DNA from: CBINFS01 sp966250015
GTDB taxonomy: Bacteria > Bacteroidota > Rhodothermia > Rhodothermales > DASSAV01
DNA length: 21,019 bases
NCBI GenBank assembly: GCA_966250015.1
Contig: CBINFS010000052.1
Coordinates: 1 to 21,019 of the forward strand
Direction of reading: 5' to 3'
In this document: one piece after another, positions 1 to 7,569 of the stretch
Layout of the letters: each line of letters opens with the position of its first letter
Numbering within the stretch: position 1 is the first letter of the stretch
Position numbers and translations under genes: made by a program
The notes under the pieces: model-generated
The model's input: only the letters and a program-made list of their open reading frames with translations
Database searches by the model: none
What the model was told of the DNA's origin: nothing

Positions 1-489
1 TCGTGTTCGACCGGCTCCACTCTTGACCACATCTTCATCACCGACGAGCTCTTTGACGCCTACTCAGGCGGCTCCACCGGCCGCTACGACGCCCTGCTGG
101 ACGCCTTCGACGGCCTGGGCGGGGCATGCAACGGAGAGTTCGTCTGCACGACGTCCGATCACCTTCCTGTCTACGCGCGATTTGCCTTCGCTACCAATAC
201 CGCCGCGGAGCAGGATGCCGGTCCCAACGGCTTCGTACTCGAACTGCCGTTCCCGAATCCGTTCCGTAACGAAACGACGCTCGGCTTCACGCTGGACCAG
301 GCCGGTCCGGTGCGCCTGGACGTCTACGACGTCCTGGGCCGCCGTGTGGCCGTGCTATCCGACGAAGTCCGGCGCCCCGGCCGCCATACGGTCCCATTTA
401 ACGCCGCCGGACTGCCCGCCGGCGTCTACCTCGTTGTATTGAAAGCCGGCGCACGAATAGTTGCCCACCCCCTCATAAAAGCCGAATAG
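1..489 (+). CDS. C-terminal part of secreted EEP-family nuclease/phosphatase with T9SS sorting domain (5' truncated)
   Basis: The reading frame is open from the first base to TAG at 487-489, giving 162 residues of a protein whose start lies upstream of the window. Residues 1-63 look like the end of an endonuclease/exonuclease/phosphatase domain: LDHIFIT is followed by TSDHLPVYARF, and the Ser-Asp-His triplet is the last conserved motif of that superfamily, where the His is catalytic. Two Cys (in ACNGEFVC) could form a disulfide, which fits an exported protein. Residues from about 80 to the end match the Por/type A secretion sorting domain: PFPNPF, then VYDVLGRRVAVL, then AAGLPAGVYLVVL. Such domains direct cargo through the type IX secretion system and are normally removed at the outer membrane. 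Family assignments come from motif recognition. The substrate (DNA, RNA or a phosphoester) cannot be told from this fragment. Confidence 0.88.
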   Translation, partial: SCSTGSTLDHIFITDELFDAYSGGSTGRYDALLDAFDGLGGACNGEFVCTTSDHLPVYARFAFATNTAAEQDAGPNGFVLELPFPNPFRNETTLGFTLDQAGPVRLDVYDVLGRRVAVLSDEVRRPGRHTVPFNAAGLPAGVYLVVLKAGARIVAHPLIKAE

Positions 490-791
490 CGCAGGCGTGC
501 CACGTTGCCCCTCGCTACACATACCCATCGGCTTGTAACTGATTAGTAATCAATCATAAAACCGCTACATATAATGCGTGGGGCGGTGCGTTGTTTTAGG
601 AGGCGGAAAGGTATCGAGGCGCGTTTTTAGGCCATTCTTGTCTGAGAGTGTGGCTTATTCCTACCACGCACTTGAGCCGGAAGATATCGAACAAAAGTAG
701 GCCTCTGTATTACTAATTCAGAGGATTGGGGCTTAGGCCGGCCCCTGGAGTCTTTCCCTTCAGGTTGTTTTCCACCTTCTCGAGCGGCAGT
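490..791. other. Leader region upstream of the operon, no gene recognised
   Basis: About 300 bases separate the sorting-domain gene from the ATG of the metallopeptidase gene. The part from about 530 to 580 is AT-rich and holds a dyad and a TATAAT box, annotated separately. A perfect AGGAGG lies at 598-603 but no ATG or GTG follows at ribosome-binding distance. A TTG codon at 726 is in frame with the metallopeptidase and would add 22 residues in front of an otherwise clean signal peptide, so I treat 726-791 as untranslated. No convincing Rho-independent terminator follows the first gene. Confidence 0.5.
540..575 (+). promoter_or_regulatory. Candidate operator dyad and -10 box for the MoxR-cluster operon
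   Basis: TGATTA (540-545) and TAATCA (547-552) form a perfect dyad around a single G. A TATAAT hexamer follows at 570-575, so the dyad would sit over the -35 region. This arrangement suits a regulated promoter in front of the long operon. The hexamer alone is weak evidence in a Bacteroidota-like genome, whose primary sigma factor often prefers other -10 sequences, and no good -35 hexamer lies 17 bases upstream. Treat this as a candidate only. Confidence 0.3.
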
Positions 792-3377
792 ATGTGGAGA
801 CGGAGTGTCATAGCCAGTGTGGTCTTCGGGTTCGTCGTGACGCTCACCTCAGCAAGTGCCTGTGCACAGGTCGCGCCCGATCCGGAACGGGAGGCCGCCG
901 AAGCCTTGCGCCACGGTGAATACGCCCAGGCACGCCGGCTCTACGCTGATGTGCTCGATGCCAAACCGGAAGTGGCCCCGCAGTATGCCGAGTCGTTCCT
1001 CGCGCTCGGCGACTACGACGAAGGACTCTCCCGGCTCTCCTCCCACGCCCGTTCACGTACCGATCCTCATCTTCTGTACGCGCAGGGGAGGCTACTTGCC
1101 GCGACCGGGCGCTACGCCGAGGCCGAAGAGGCTTTTCGCAGCGCCCTCGACAAGCAGCCCGAACTCCTCCGGAATAAGCTCGAACTCGCCCTGCTCCTCG
1201 AAGCCACCGGACGAAAAGAAGCGGCGTTCGATCTCTACCTATCCATTTACCGCCGCTTTAAGGACGGAGCGCTCCGGACCGCCTCTGATCTGAGCGTTGC
1301 GGGGCTCGCGGCAGCACGGCTCGAACAGTATCACGAAGCCAACGACGCCTACCGTCGCGCTCACAACGCCGACCCGCAGGACGTGCAAAACCTCTTCCAG
1401 TGGGCCGAGCTGTTCCGTGAGAAGTACAACGAGGCCGATGCGCAACGCACCTACGAGGAAGCGCTCGAAATAAATCCGCATCGCGCCGACCTGCTCGTCG
1501 GGTACGCCCGCTCGTTCGGCAGCTTCGAAAAGCAGGAGGAGCTCGCAAGGCAGGCCTTAAAAGAAAACCCGCGGAGCGTCGACGCACTCGTCCTCCTGGC
1601 CGAGCTCCAGATTCTCGACGGCCAGTACGCTGGAGCGATAGGAATGCTGAACCAGGCGCTCGAGATCAATCCCGCGTCGATGCCGGCTCTTGCTCAGCTC
1701 GCATCCGCGCAATTCCTGTCAGGCGACACCACCGCTTTCGGGGAGACGGAGCGCCGCGCCACTGAAATCAACCCCCGGAATGCCGGCTTTTACATCACGC
1801 TCGCGGAGAACTGCGTGCGCCGCTTCCGCTATCCCGACGCCGTAACCTTCGGAAGAAAAGCCGTCGAAGCGGACCGGAGCAACGTGTCTGCGGTCGCGTC
1901 GTACGGGGTTAGCCTCCTTCGTTTGGGCAACGTGCGGGAAGCCGGGCCTTACCTCGAAGCCGCCTTCGAGCGCGACCCGTTCAACCTGTTCGTCGCCAAT
2001 ACGCTCACGCTCCTTGACTCGTACGAAGGCTTCGATACGATCGAGAGCGAGCACTTCGAGCTGCTCATCGACCGATCGGAGCGCGACCTGCTCGGGCCGG
2101 CCATCCTGAGCCTCGCCGAGGAAGCTTACGACGCACTCTCCGCACGGTACGGCTACCGCCCGGAGGGGAAGATTCGCATCGAAGCCTACAGCGATCCGGA
2201 CGATTTTGCCGTTCGTATCGCCGGTGTGCCCCACCTCGGTCTGCTCGGCGTGTCCTTTGGCGACGTCGTGGCCTTCGACACGCCGAAAGCCCTCGGAAGC
2301 GAGCCCCACAACTGGGCGCGAACGCTCTGGCACGAGCTCGCGCACACGATGGCCATCGGGGCGTCGAAAAACCACGTCCCGCGCTGGTTTACCGAAGGCC
2401 TTTCCGTCTATGAGGAGCAGCTCGCCCGCCCTGAATGGGGGCGCGAAATGGAGCTCGAGCTCTTCGCCGCGCTCGACGCCGACAGGCTGCTTCCACTGGA
2501 TAAGATCGATCAGGGCTTCACCCGGCCTTCCTTCCCCGGACAGGTCCTGCTCAGCTATTACCACGCCTCCAGGGTGATCGCGTACATCGCGAACCGGTAC
2601 GGCGCTGAATCGATCACCAGGATCCTGACCACTATGGCGGAGAACAAGCCCGTCGATCAGGCAATCCGGGAGGTGACCGGAACGGACATGGCCTCGCTCG
2701 ATCGGAACTTCCGGGCGTGGCTCCGTCAGGAACGTCAGCCCTACGCCTCCCTGCTTGCCGGCGCCCTCGGCTCGGCCGCTTCTGCCTCGCCCGCAGGCTC
2801 GGGGAACACCTTCTTCAAACGGCTTGAAGAGGGCCACGCGCTGCTCGAAAGCGGCAGCGACCGCGAAGCCGAAGCAAAATTCCTTGAGGCCATTGACCTC
2901 TACCCGGGCTACACCCTGCAGGGTAATGCGTACGAACCCCTCGCCGCGATCTATGAAAAGCGCGGCGACACGGTAAAGCGGATCGAGATTCTTGAACGGT
3001 TCCTGAGTTTTTCCGACTACGGAGCGCCCCAGGCCCGCGAGCTGGCCAGGCTGTACCACGAGGCCGGTGACGACGAAAAAGCGATGCGCTACCTCCTCCG
3101 CTCGATCGACGTCGAGCCCTACGACAGGGAAGCGCGCGCCTTGCTCGCCGATTTGTTCGAGACGCAGGGGAGGTACGAGGAAGCTGTCAACGAGCGCCGC
3201 GCCCTCCTGGCGCTCGACCCCGTGGACAAGGCCGCAGCCTACTACGGACTGGCCTCGAGCCTCTACAAAAACCGGCAGATTTCCGAAGCAAAACGGGCGG
3301 TGCTCCAGGCACTCGAGCTTGCACCCGGCTACCGCGAGGCCCAGAAGCTTCTCCTCCAGTGTGTGGAAGCGCTCTGA
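792..3377 (+). CDS. Secreted TPR protein with embedded gluzincin (MA-type) metallopeptidase domain
   Basis: The ATG at 792 gives 861 residues beginning with a signal peptide: two Arg at 3-4, a hydrophobic run to about residue 19, and likely cleavage after Ala-25 (SACA|Q). An upstream in-frame TTG at 726 would spoil that signal. Residues about 30-410 are a string of tetratricopeptide repeats, for example ATGRYAEAEEAFRSAL. A zinc peptidase domain spans roughly 420-650 with HELAH at 514-518 and WFTEGLSVYEE downstream, where Glu-535 is the expected third ligand, as in gluzincins of the Peptidase_MA type. TPRs resume from about 680 to the end. The catalytic motif looks intact. It heads a compact operon with MoxR/VWA genes, so a periplasmic scaffold or maturation protease is a fair inference. 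The substrate is unknown. Confidence 0.9.
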   Translation: MWRRSVIASVVFGFVVTLTSASACAQVAPDPEREAAEALRHGEYAQARRLYADVLDAKPEVAPQYAESFLALGDYDEGLSRLSSHARSRTDPHLLYAQGRLLAATGRYAEAEEAFRSALDKQPELLRNKLELALLLEATGRKEAAFDLYLSIYRRFKDGALRTASDLSVAGLAAARLEQYHEANDAYRRAHNADPQDVQNLFQWAELFREKYNEADAQRTYEEALEINPHRADLLVGYARSFGSFEKQEELARQALKENPRSVDALVLLAELQILDGQYAGAIGMLNQALEINPASMPALAQLASAQFLSGDTTAFGETERRATEINPRNAGFYITLAENCVRRFRYPDAVTFGRKAVEADRSNVSAVASYGVSLLRLGNVREAGPYLEAAFERDPFNLFVANTLTLLDSYEGFDTIESEHFELLIDRSERDLLGPAILSLAEEAYDALSARYGYRPEGKIRIEAYSDPDDFAVRIAGVPHLGLLGVSFGDVVAFDTPKALGSEPHNWARTLWHELAHTMAIGASKNHVPRWFTEGLSVYEEQLARPEWGREMELELFAALDADRLLPLDKIDQGFTRPSFPGQVLLSYYHASRVIAYIANRYGAESITRILTTMAENKPVDQAIREVTGTDMASLDRNFRAWLRQERQPYASLLAGALGSAASASPAGSGNTFFKRLEEGHALLESGSDREAEAKFLEAIDLYPGYTLQGNAYEPLAAIYEKRGDTVKRIEILERFLSFSDYGAPQARELARLYHEAGDDEKAMRYLLRSIDVEPYDREARALLADLFETQGRYEEAVNERRALLALDPVDKAAAYYGLASSLYKNRQISEAKRAVLQALELAPGYREAQKLLLQCVEAL

Positions 3378-3418
3378 AGGCCCATTTTTCTCCCTACAGT
3401 GTAAACAGCGAGGACGTA

Positions 3419-4468
3419 GTGGCAACGTATCAGACTGATCCGGCGCTTGACGAAAGGGCCGCGACGCCAACCGAAGAAGAAGTGTTCACCCGCCTCCAGC
3501 AGGGCAAGGATGAAATCATGAGCCAGCTCCGGCGTCGGATCGTCGGCCAGGAAGACGTCATCGAGCTCGTCCTGATTGCCCTCTTCGCCGGCGGCCACTG
3601 CCTGCTCACGGGCGTCCCCGGCCTGGCGAAAACGCTGCTCATCAAAACGCTTGGTGAGATCCTCGATCTCTCCTACAAACGCATCCAGTTCACCCCGGAC
3701 CTGATGCCCGCCGACATCACCGGCATCGAGGTCATCGAAGAGGACCGCACAACCGGCCGAAGACAGACCAAGTTCGTCAGAGGTCCGATCTTCGCCAATA
3801 TCGTACTCGCCGACGAGATCAACCGTACGCCGCCCAAGACGCAGGCTGCCCTGCTCGAAGCCATGCAGGAGCACCAGGTGACCGCCGGGGGCGAGCTGCT
3901 CCGTCTACCCGAGCCTTTCTTCGTGCTCGCCACGCAAAACCCGATCGAGCTCGAAGGGACGTACCCGCTTCCCGAGGCACAGCTCGACCGGTTTATGTTC
4001 AACATCGTCATCGATTACCTGACGGCCGACGACGAGCTGGCCGTCGCGCTCTCGACGACCTCGAAAGAAGCCGAGCCGCTCAAAACGGTCCTTGCCGGCA
4101 GCTCGATCCTCCAGTTCCACCAGCTGATAAAGCAGGTGTACGTACCCGAGAACGTCGCGCGCTTCGCCGTCGACCTCGTCCGTTCGTCGCGGCCGGCCGA
4201 TCCCTCGGCTCCCGACTTCGTCAGGAGCTGGATCACCTGGGGCGCCGGTCTGCGGGCAATCCAGTATCTCCTGCTCGGCGCCAAGGTGCGGGCCGTCTTC
4301 CGCGGCCGTTACAACGTGGCCGTCGAGGATATCCGCGCGCTCGCGTACCCCGTACTCCGCCATCGCATTCTGACCAATTTTTACGCGGAATCGGAGCAGG
4401 TAACCGTCGAGCACATCATCGACCGCCTGCTGAAGAACGTGCGCGAACCGGTGTCCGGACTGGCGTGA
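3419..4468 (+). CDS. MoxR-family AAA+ ATPase
   Basis: This 349-residue protein has the full MoxR core: GVPGLAKT Walker A at 65-72, LADEINR Walker B with Asp-132 and Glu-133, and sensor 1 in ATQNP (Asn-174). The stretch FVRGPIFANIV before Walker B and the IELEGTYPLPEAQLDRFMF segment after sensor 1 are typical of the family. MoxR ATPases are cytoplasmic hexameric chaperones that act with VWA-domain partners. I chose the GTG at 3419 because AGGA lies just upstream (3411-3414) and the length fits the family. A GTG at 3359 would add 20 residues and overlap the preceding gene by 19 bases. The DUF58 and BatA-like genes that follow are the usual MoxR companions, so it probably remodels or loads that VWA complex using ATP. 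Confidence 0.93.
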   Translation: MATYQTDPALDERAATPTEEEVFTRLQQGKDEIMSQLRRRIVGQEDVIELVLIALFAGGHCLLTGVPGLAKTLLIKTLGEILDLSYKRIQFTPDLMPADITGIEVIEEDRTTGRRQTKFVRGPIFANIVLADEINRTPPKTQAALLEAMQEHQVTAGGELLRLPEPFFVLATQNPIELEGTYPLPEAQLDRFMFNIVIDYLTADDELAVALSTTSKEAEPLKTVLAGSSILQFHQLIKQVYVPENVARFAVDLVRSSRPADPSAPDFVRSWITWGAGLRAIQYLLLGAKVRAVFRGRYNVAVEDIRALAYPVLRHRILTNFYAESEQVTVEHIIDRLLKNVREPVSGLA

Positions 4469-4523
4469 ACCGGTGTCAAACTGATTTTTTCGTGACCTAC
4501 AGGACCATCTAGCGGTATCAGGA

Positions 4524-5423
4524 ATGCAGGCCACCCCCGCAACACGATTCATCGACCCCGAGGTGCTTTCCCGGATCTCGAACCTCGAGCTCCTGGCAAG
4601 GTCCGTCGTGGAAGGTTTTGTCTCGGGCCTGCACCGGAGCCCCTACAAGGGGTTCAGCGTCGAGTTTCTCTCGTACCGCCCTTACATCGAGGGTGACGAC
4701 CTGATGCGGCTCGACTGGAAGCTCTTCGCCCGCACCGACCGCTATTACGTCAAGGAGTTCCAGGACGAGACGAACACCGCTTTTAACCTCCTGGTCGACG
4801 TCAGCAACTCGATGGGTTTTGCCTCGGGCAAGGTGAGCAAGCTCGAATACGCGTTCTACCTCGCTGCGTCGCTGGCCTACCTCATCGTCCGCCAGCGGGA
4901 CGGCGCCGGGATCACCTTTTTCGACAATAAAATAATCGAACGGATTCCCCCACGAAGCACGAAGGGGCACCTGAACACCATCCTCACGCGGATCGAACAG
5001 TCGTCTTTGGGCGCAGAGACCGCAATGGGTAAGCCGCTTCACCAGCTCGCCGAGCAGCAACGCAGGCGCGGGTTCATGATCCTGATCTCTGACCTGCTCG
5101 ACGACCCGGAGGCCATCGTCGACGGCCTCCGCCACTTCCGCTTCCAGGGCCACGAGGTCATCGTCTTCCACATTCTCGACCCGCAGGAGGTGCATTTCGA
5201 CTACGACGACGTGGTCGAGTTCGAGGACCTGGAAACCGGCGAGAAGATGCTGGTCGTGCCGGACGCCGTACGCGAGGCCTACCTCGAAAACCTGGAGCGC
5301 TACCGGAGCACTCTGCGCCGTGAGTGCGCTCTCCTCCGGATCGATTACTCGCTACTGACGACCGACCAGCCTCTGGACTTTGCCCTGTTCAACTACCTCG
5401 CCGCGAGGAAGAGACTCATGTAG
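4524..5423 (+). CDS. DUF58 domain protein with VWA-like fold
   Basis: This 299-residue protein carries the DUF58 signature: SYRPYIEGDD at 50-59, then RLDWKLFARTDRYYVKEF to residue 79. A VWA-like fold follows, with LLVDVSNSM giving a DxSxS metal-ion-dependent adhesion site (Asp-92, Ser-94, Ser-96). There is no signal peptide and no clear membrane helix, so it should be cytoplasmic or peripheral to the membrane. DUF58 proteins are standard partners of MoxR ATPases. It starts 55 bases after the MoxR gene and ends 9 bases before the BatA-like gene, which supports co-transcription. The ribosome-binding site is poor (AGGA abuts the ATG), so translation may depend partly on coupling. The molecular role of the family is not firmly established. 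Confidence 0.92.
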   Translation: MQATPATRFIDPEVLSRISNLELLARSVVEGFVSGLHRSPYKGFSVEFLSYRPYIEGDDLMRLDWKLFARTDRYYVKEFQDETNTAFNLLVDVSNSMGFASGKVSKLEYAFYLAASLAYLIVRQRDGAGITFFDNKIIERIPPRSTKGHLNTILTRIEQSSLGAETAMGKPLHQLAEQQRRRGFMILISDLLDDPEAIVDGLRHFRFQGHEVIVFHILDPQEVHFDYDDVVEFEDLETGEKMLVVPDAVREAYLENLERYRSTLRRECALLRIDYSLLTTDQPLDFALFNYLAARKRLM

Positions 5424-5432
5424 CCAGGCCGC

Positions 5433-7553
5433 ATGTCGTTCATCAACTCCATATTCCTTTTTGGCCTTGGCGCGGCGCTTCTGCCGGTGCTATACCACCT
5501 CGTGCGGAAGCTGCGGGCGAAGAAACTGCCGTTCAGCTCGCTCATGTTCCTGAAGTCGACGCCAAAGGAGCTTGTGCGCAAGCGGCGGCTCCGGGACATT
5601 CTGCTCATGACCGTCCGGGCGGTGATGTTTGGACTGCTCGCCCTGGTTTTTGCACGCCCCTTCATTCCGGAGGAGCACTTCCCGCTGATAGCCGGCACGC
5701 CGAGCAGCTCCACCGTGCTGCTCGTCGACAACTCGTACAGCATGCAGTACGGGGACGTCTTCGATCGCGCAAAGCAGGAAGCCCTCGACCGGATCGATCG
5801 CGCGGGAAGCAACGACGAGATCTCCGTCGTGCTCTTCTCCGACGTTGCGCGCCAGATGACTCCGCTCAGCAGCGAACAGGCACTCCACCGCGCCGCGATC
5901 GAACAAGCGCGGCCCGGTTACCGAGCGACCGATTTTTACGCCCCTCTCCGCCTCGCCTCGGACATCCTGGCCGACGCCCGACACGAGCACAAGGAGATCG
6001 TCCTCATATCGGATATGCAACGAGGAGGGTGGACCAGCACCCTCGAAAACTGGAAGCTCGACCCTTCCATCATGTTCGTACCGGTGAAGGTCGCTGAGGA
6101 AGCGCCGGAGAATGCGTTCGTTGAGGCTTTTAACCTTACCAAGCGGCGTGCCGACGTCCGGACGGCGCTGCGCTTCGATGCGCGTGTGCGGGCGACGGGA
6201 CGGCTGGCGGAACGCGCGGCTGCCGTCACGCTCACCGTCGACAATGCCGGATCGGATGCACAAACGCTGCCCGGCGCGGCTTCGCGGAACGTGTCGTTCC
6301 AGCAGTTCGCTCCACGGGCGGGATTTTTCCAGGGCTCCCTCGCCCTTGAGGCCGACCGCCTGCCTCCTGACGACCGCTACTACTTCACTTACACCGTCGA
6401 GGGCCGGCCGTCGCTGCTCTGCATCGAAGGGGGAGGCCGCCAGGGCGGCTACCCCGGCTGCTTTTTCCTGAACAGCGCTTTCAACCTGGGCGACGACGCA
6501 CCGTACGCATTCACCACGGGCGGCGCGGAGCTAATCCGAGCTTCCGAGCTTCGAAGGCATCAGGTCGTCTTCGTCGCCGGCCTTCCTTCCCTCTCCGACG
6601 CGCAGGCTCGTGTGCTCAGGGATTACGCCGAGGACGGCGGGACGGTCGTGTTTTCGTTCGGTGAAGGGGCGAACCTCCCGGCCTACGCCGCCGCGCTCCG
6701 GACGCTCGGCGCCGGCAGGGTCGATGAGGTGGTCGACGCCCGCGCCCTCCAGCACGCGGAGGCGATCATCGGCGAAGTCGAGCTGCGCCACCCCATTTTC
6801 AACCTGTTTGCGGAAAGCGGCATCAGCGCCATTTTCCGGTCACGCTTCCACCGGTACGTACGGATGGAAGCCGACGGGGACGCTGCCGTGCTCGGCACGT
6901 ACGACACCGGCGACCCCATGCTCGTCGAGCGCCGCCTGGGCAACGGCAAAGTTCTCGTGTACACCTCTTCGTTCAATACGGTTTGGACCGACCTGCCCGT
7001 GAGCGAGATGTTCGTGCCGTTGGCCTACCAGATCGTTCGCTACGGCCTCGACGGCCCCGGCGCTCGCTTCGGCTACACGGTGGGGGACGTCGTACCTCTG
7101 CAAGGCCGCCCCGGCGATGAGTGGGAGGTGCGCGCCCCGGGCAACAGGCTCTACAAGGTCACGATCGACACCAGCGGTACCGGCGTCTTCCGCGAAACGG
7201 AGGAACCGGGCAACTACCAGGCTGCGGGGTCCGGCTCGACCTTCCTCTTCTCCGTCAACGTCGATCCCCGGGAATCGGACCTCGATACACGCGATGAGGA
7301 AGAGGCATTTGCGGCGGTGGCAGCGCAGACGCAGGACGTGCCGCGCACCCCTGCCGAAGCCGCCACGGCCGCCGTCGAAGAAAACGAGCGCGAGCAGAAG
7401 CTCTGGCGGTACCTCCTCCTGCTTGTGATCGGGCTCTTTGCTTTTGAAACGGTTTATGCCAATCGGAAGGCATCATCGGCCGCGCGACGGCGCGTAAGCC
7501 CGCACCGGGCGTCGGCTTACGAAACTTCCCGTTTGGGTTCACCAGTGCGTTGA
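5433..7553 (+). CDS. BatA-type VWA membrane protein with amidotransferase-like domain
   Basis: The 706-residue product opens with the BatA N-terminal module: a hydrophobic segment at about 3-24, a basic loop with KLPFSSLMFLKST, and a second helix at about 50-71. A VWA domain follows, with LLVDNSYSM giving a complete MIDAS motif (Asp-99, Ser-101, Ser-103). Residues about 325-540 (from RPSLLCIEGGG, through VVFVAGLPSLSDAQARVLRDYAEDGG) resemble a class I glutamine-amidotransferase-like fold, but I see no obvious nucleophilic Cys, so it is probably non-catalytic. One C-terminal helix at about 659-675 is followed by a basic tail. Bulk domains should face the periplasm. It lies 9 bases after the DUF58 gene and 16 before the ATG of the DUF4175 gene, inside one operon. 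A MoxR-dependent membrane complex member is the likely role. Confidence 0.88.
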   Translation: MSFINSIFLFGLGAALLPVLYHLVRKLRAKKLPFSSLMFLKSTPKELVRKRRLRDILLMTVRAVMFGLLALVFARPFIPEEHFPLIAGTPSSSTVLLVDNSYSMQYGDVFDRAKQEALDRIDRAGSNDEISVVLFSDVARQMTPLSSEQALHRAAIEQARPGYRATDFYAPLRLASDILADARHEHKEIVLISDMQRGGWTSTLENWKLDPSIMFVPVKVAEEAPENAFVEAFNLTKRRADVRTALRFDARVRATGRLAERAAAVTLTVDNAGSDAQTLPGAASRNVSFQQFAPRAGFFQGSLALEADRLPPDDRYYFTYTVEGRPSLLCIEGGGRQGGYPGCFFLNSAFNLGDDAPYAFTTGGAELIRASELRRHQVVFVAGLPSLSDAQARVLRDYAEDGGTVVFSFGEGANLPAYAAALRTLGAGRVDEVVDARALQHAEAIIGEVELRHPIFNLFAESGISAIFRSRFHRYVRMEADGDAAVLGTYDTGDPMLVERRLGNGKVLVYTSSFNTVWTDLPVSEMFVPLAYQIVRYGLDGPGARFGYTVGDVVPLQGRPGDEWEVRAPGNRLYKVTIDTSGTGVFRETEEPGNYQAAGSGSTFLFSVNVDPRESDLDTRDEEEAFAAVAAQTQDVPRTPAEAATAAVEENEREQKLWRYLLLLVIGLFAFETVYANRKASSAARRRVSPHRASAYETSRLGSPVR

Positions 7554-7569
7554 GGATGTGAGGCAGAAC

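Noticed and set aside
598..603. Perfect AGGAGG suggesting a small leader gene
   Set aside because: No ATG or GTG occurs at a suitable distance downstream and the nearby frames close quickly.
1719..3470. A 583-codon open frame on the minus strand across the metallopeptidase gene
   Set aside because: GC-rich codon bias opens the antisense frame; the plus-strand product has a signal peptide, TPRs and a zinc motif, while this one has no recognisable domain.
4445..4477. An 11-bp direct repeat GAACCGGTGTC across the MoxR stop codon
   Set aside because: Short and confined to one place; it may be chance or slippage and has no visible role.
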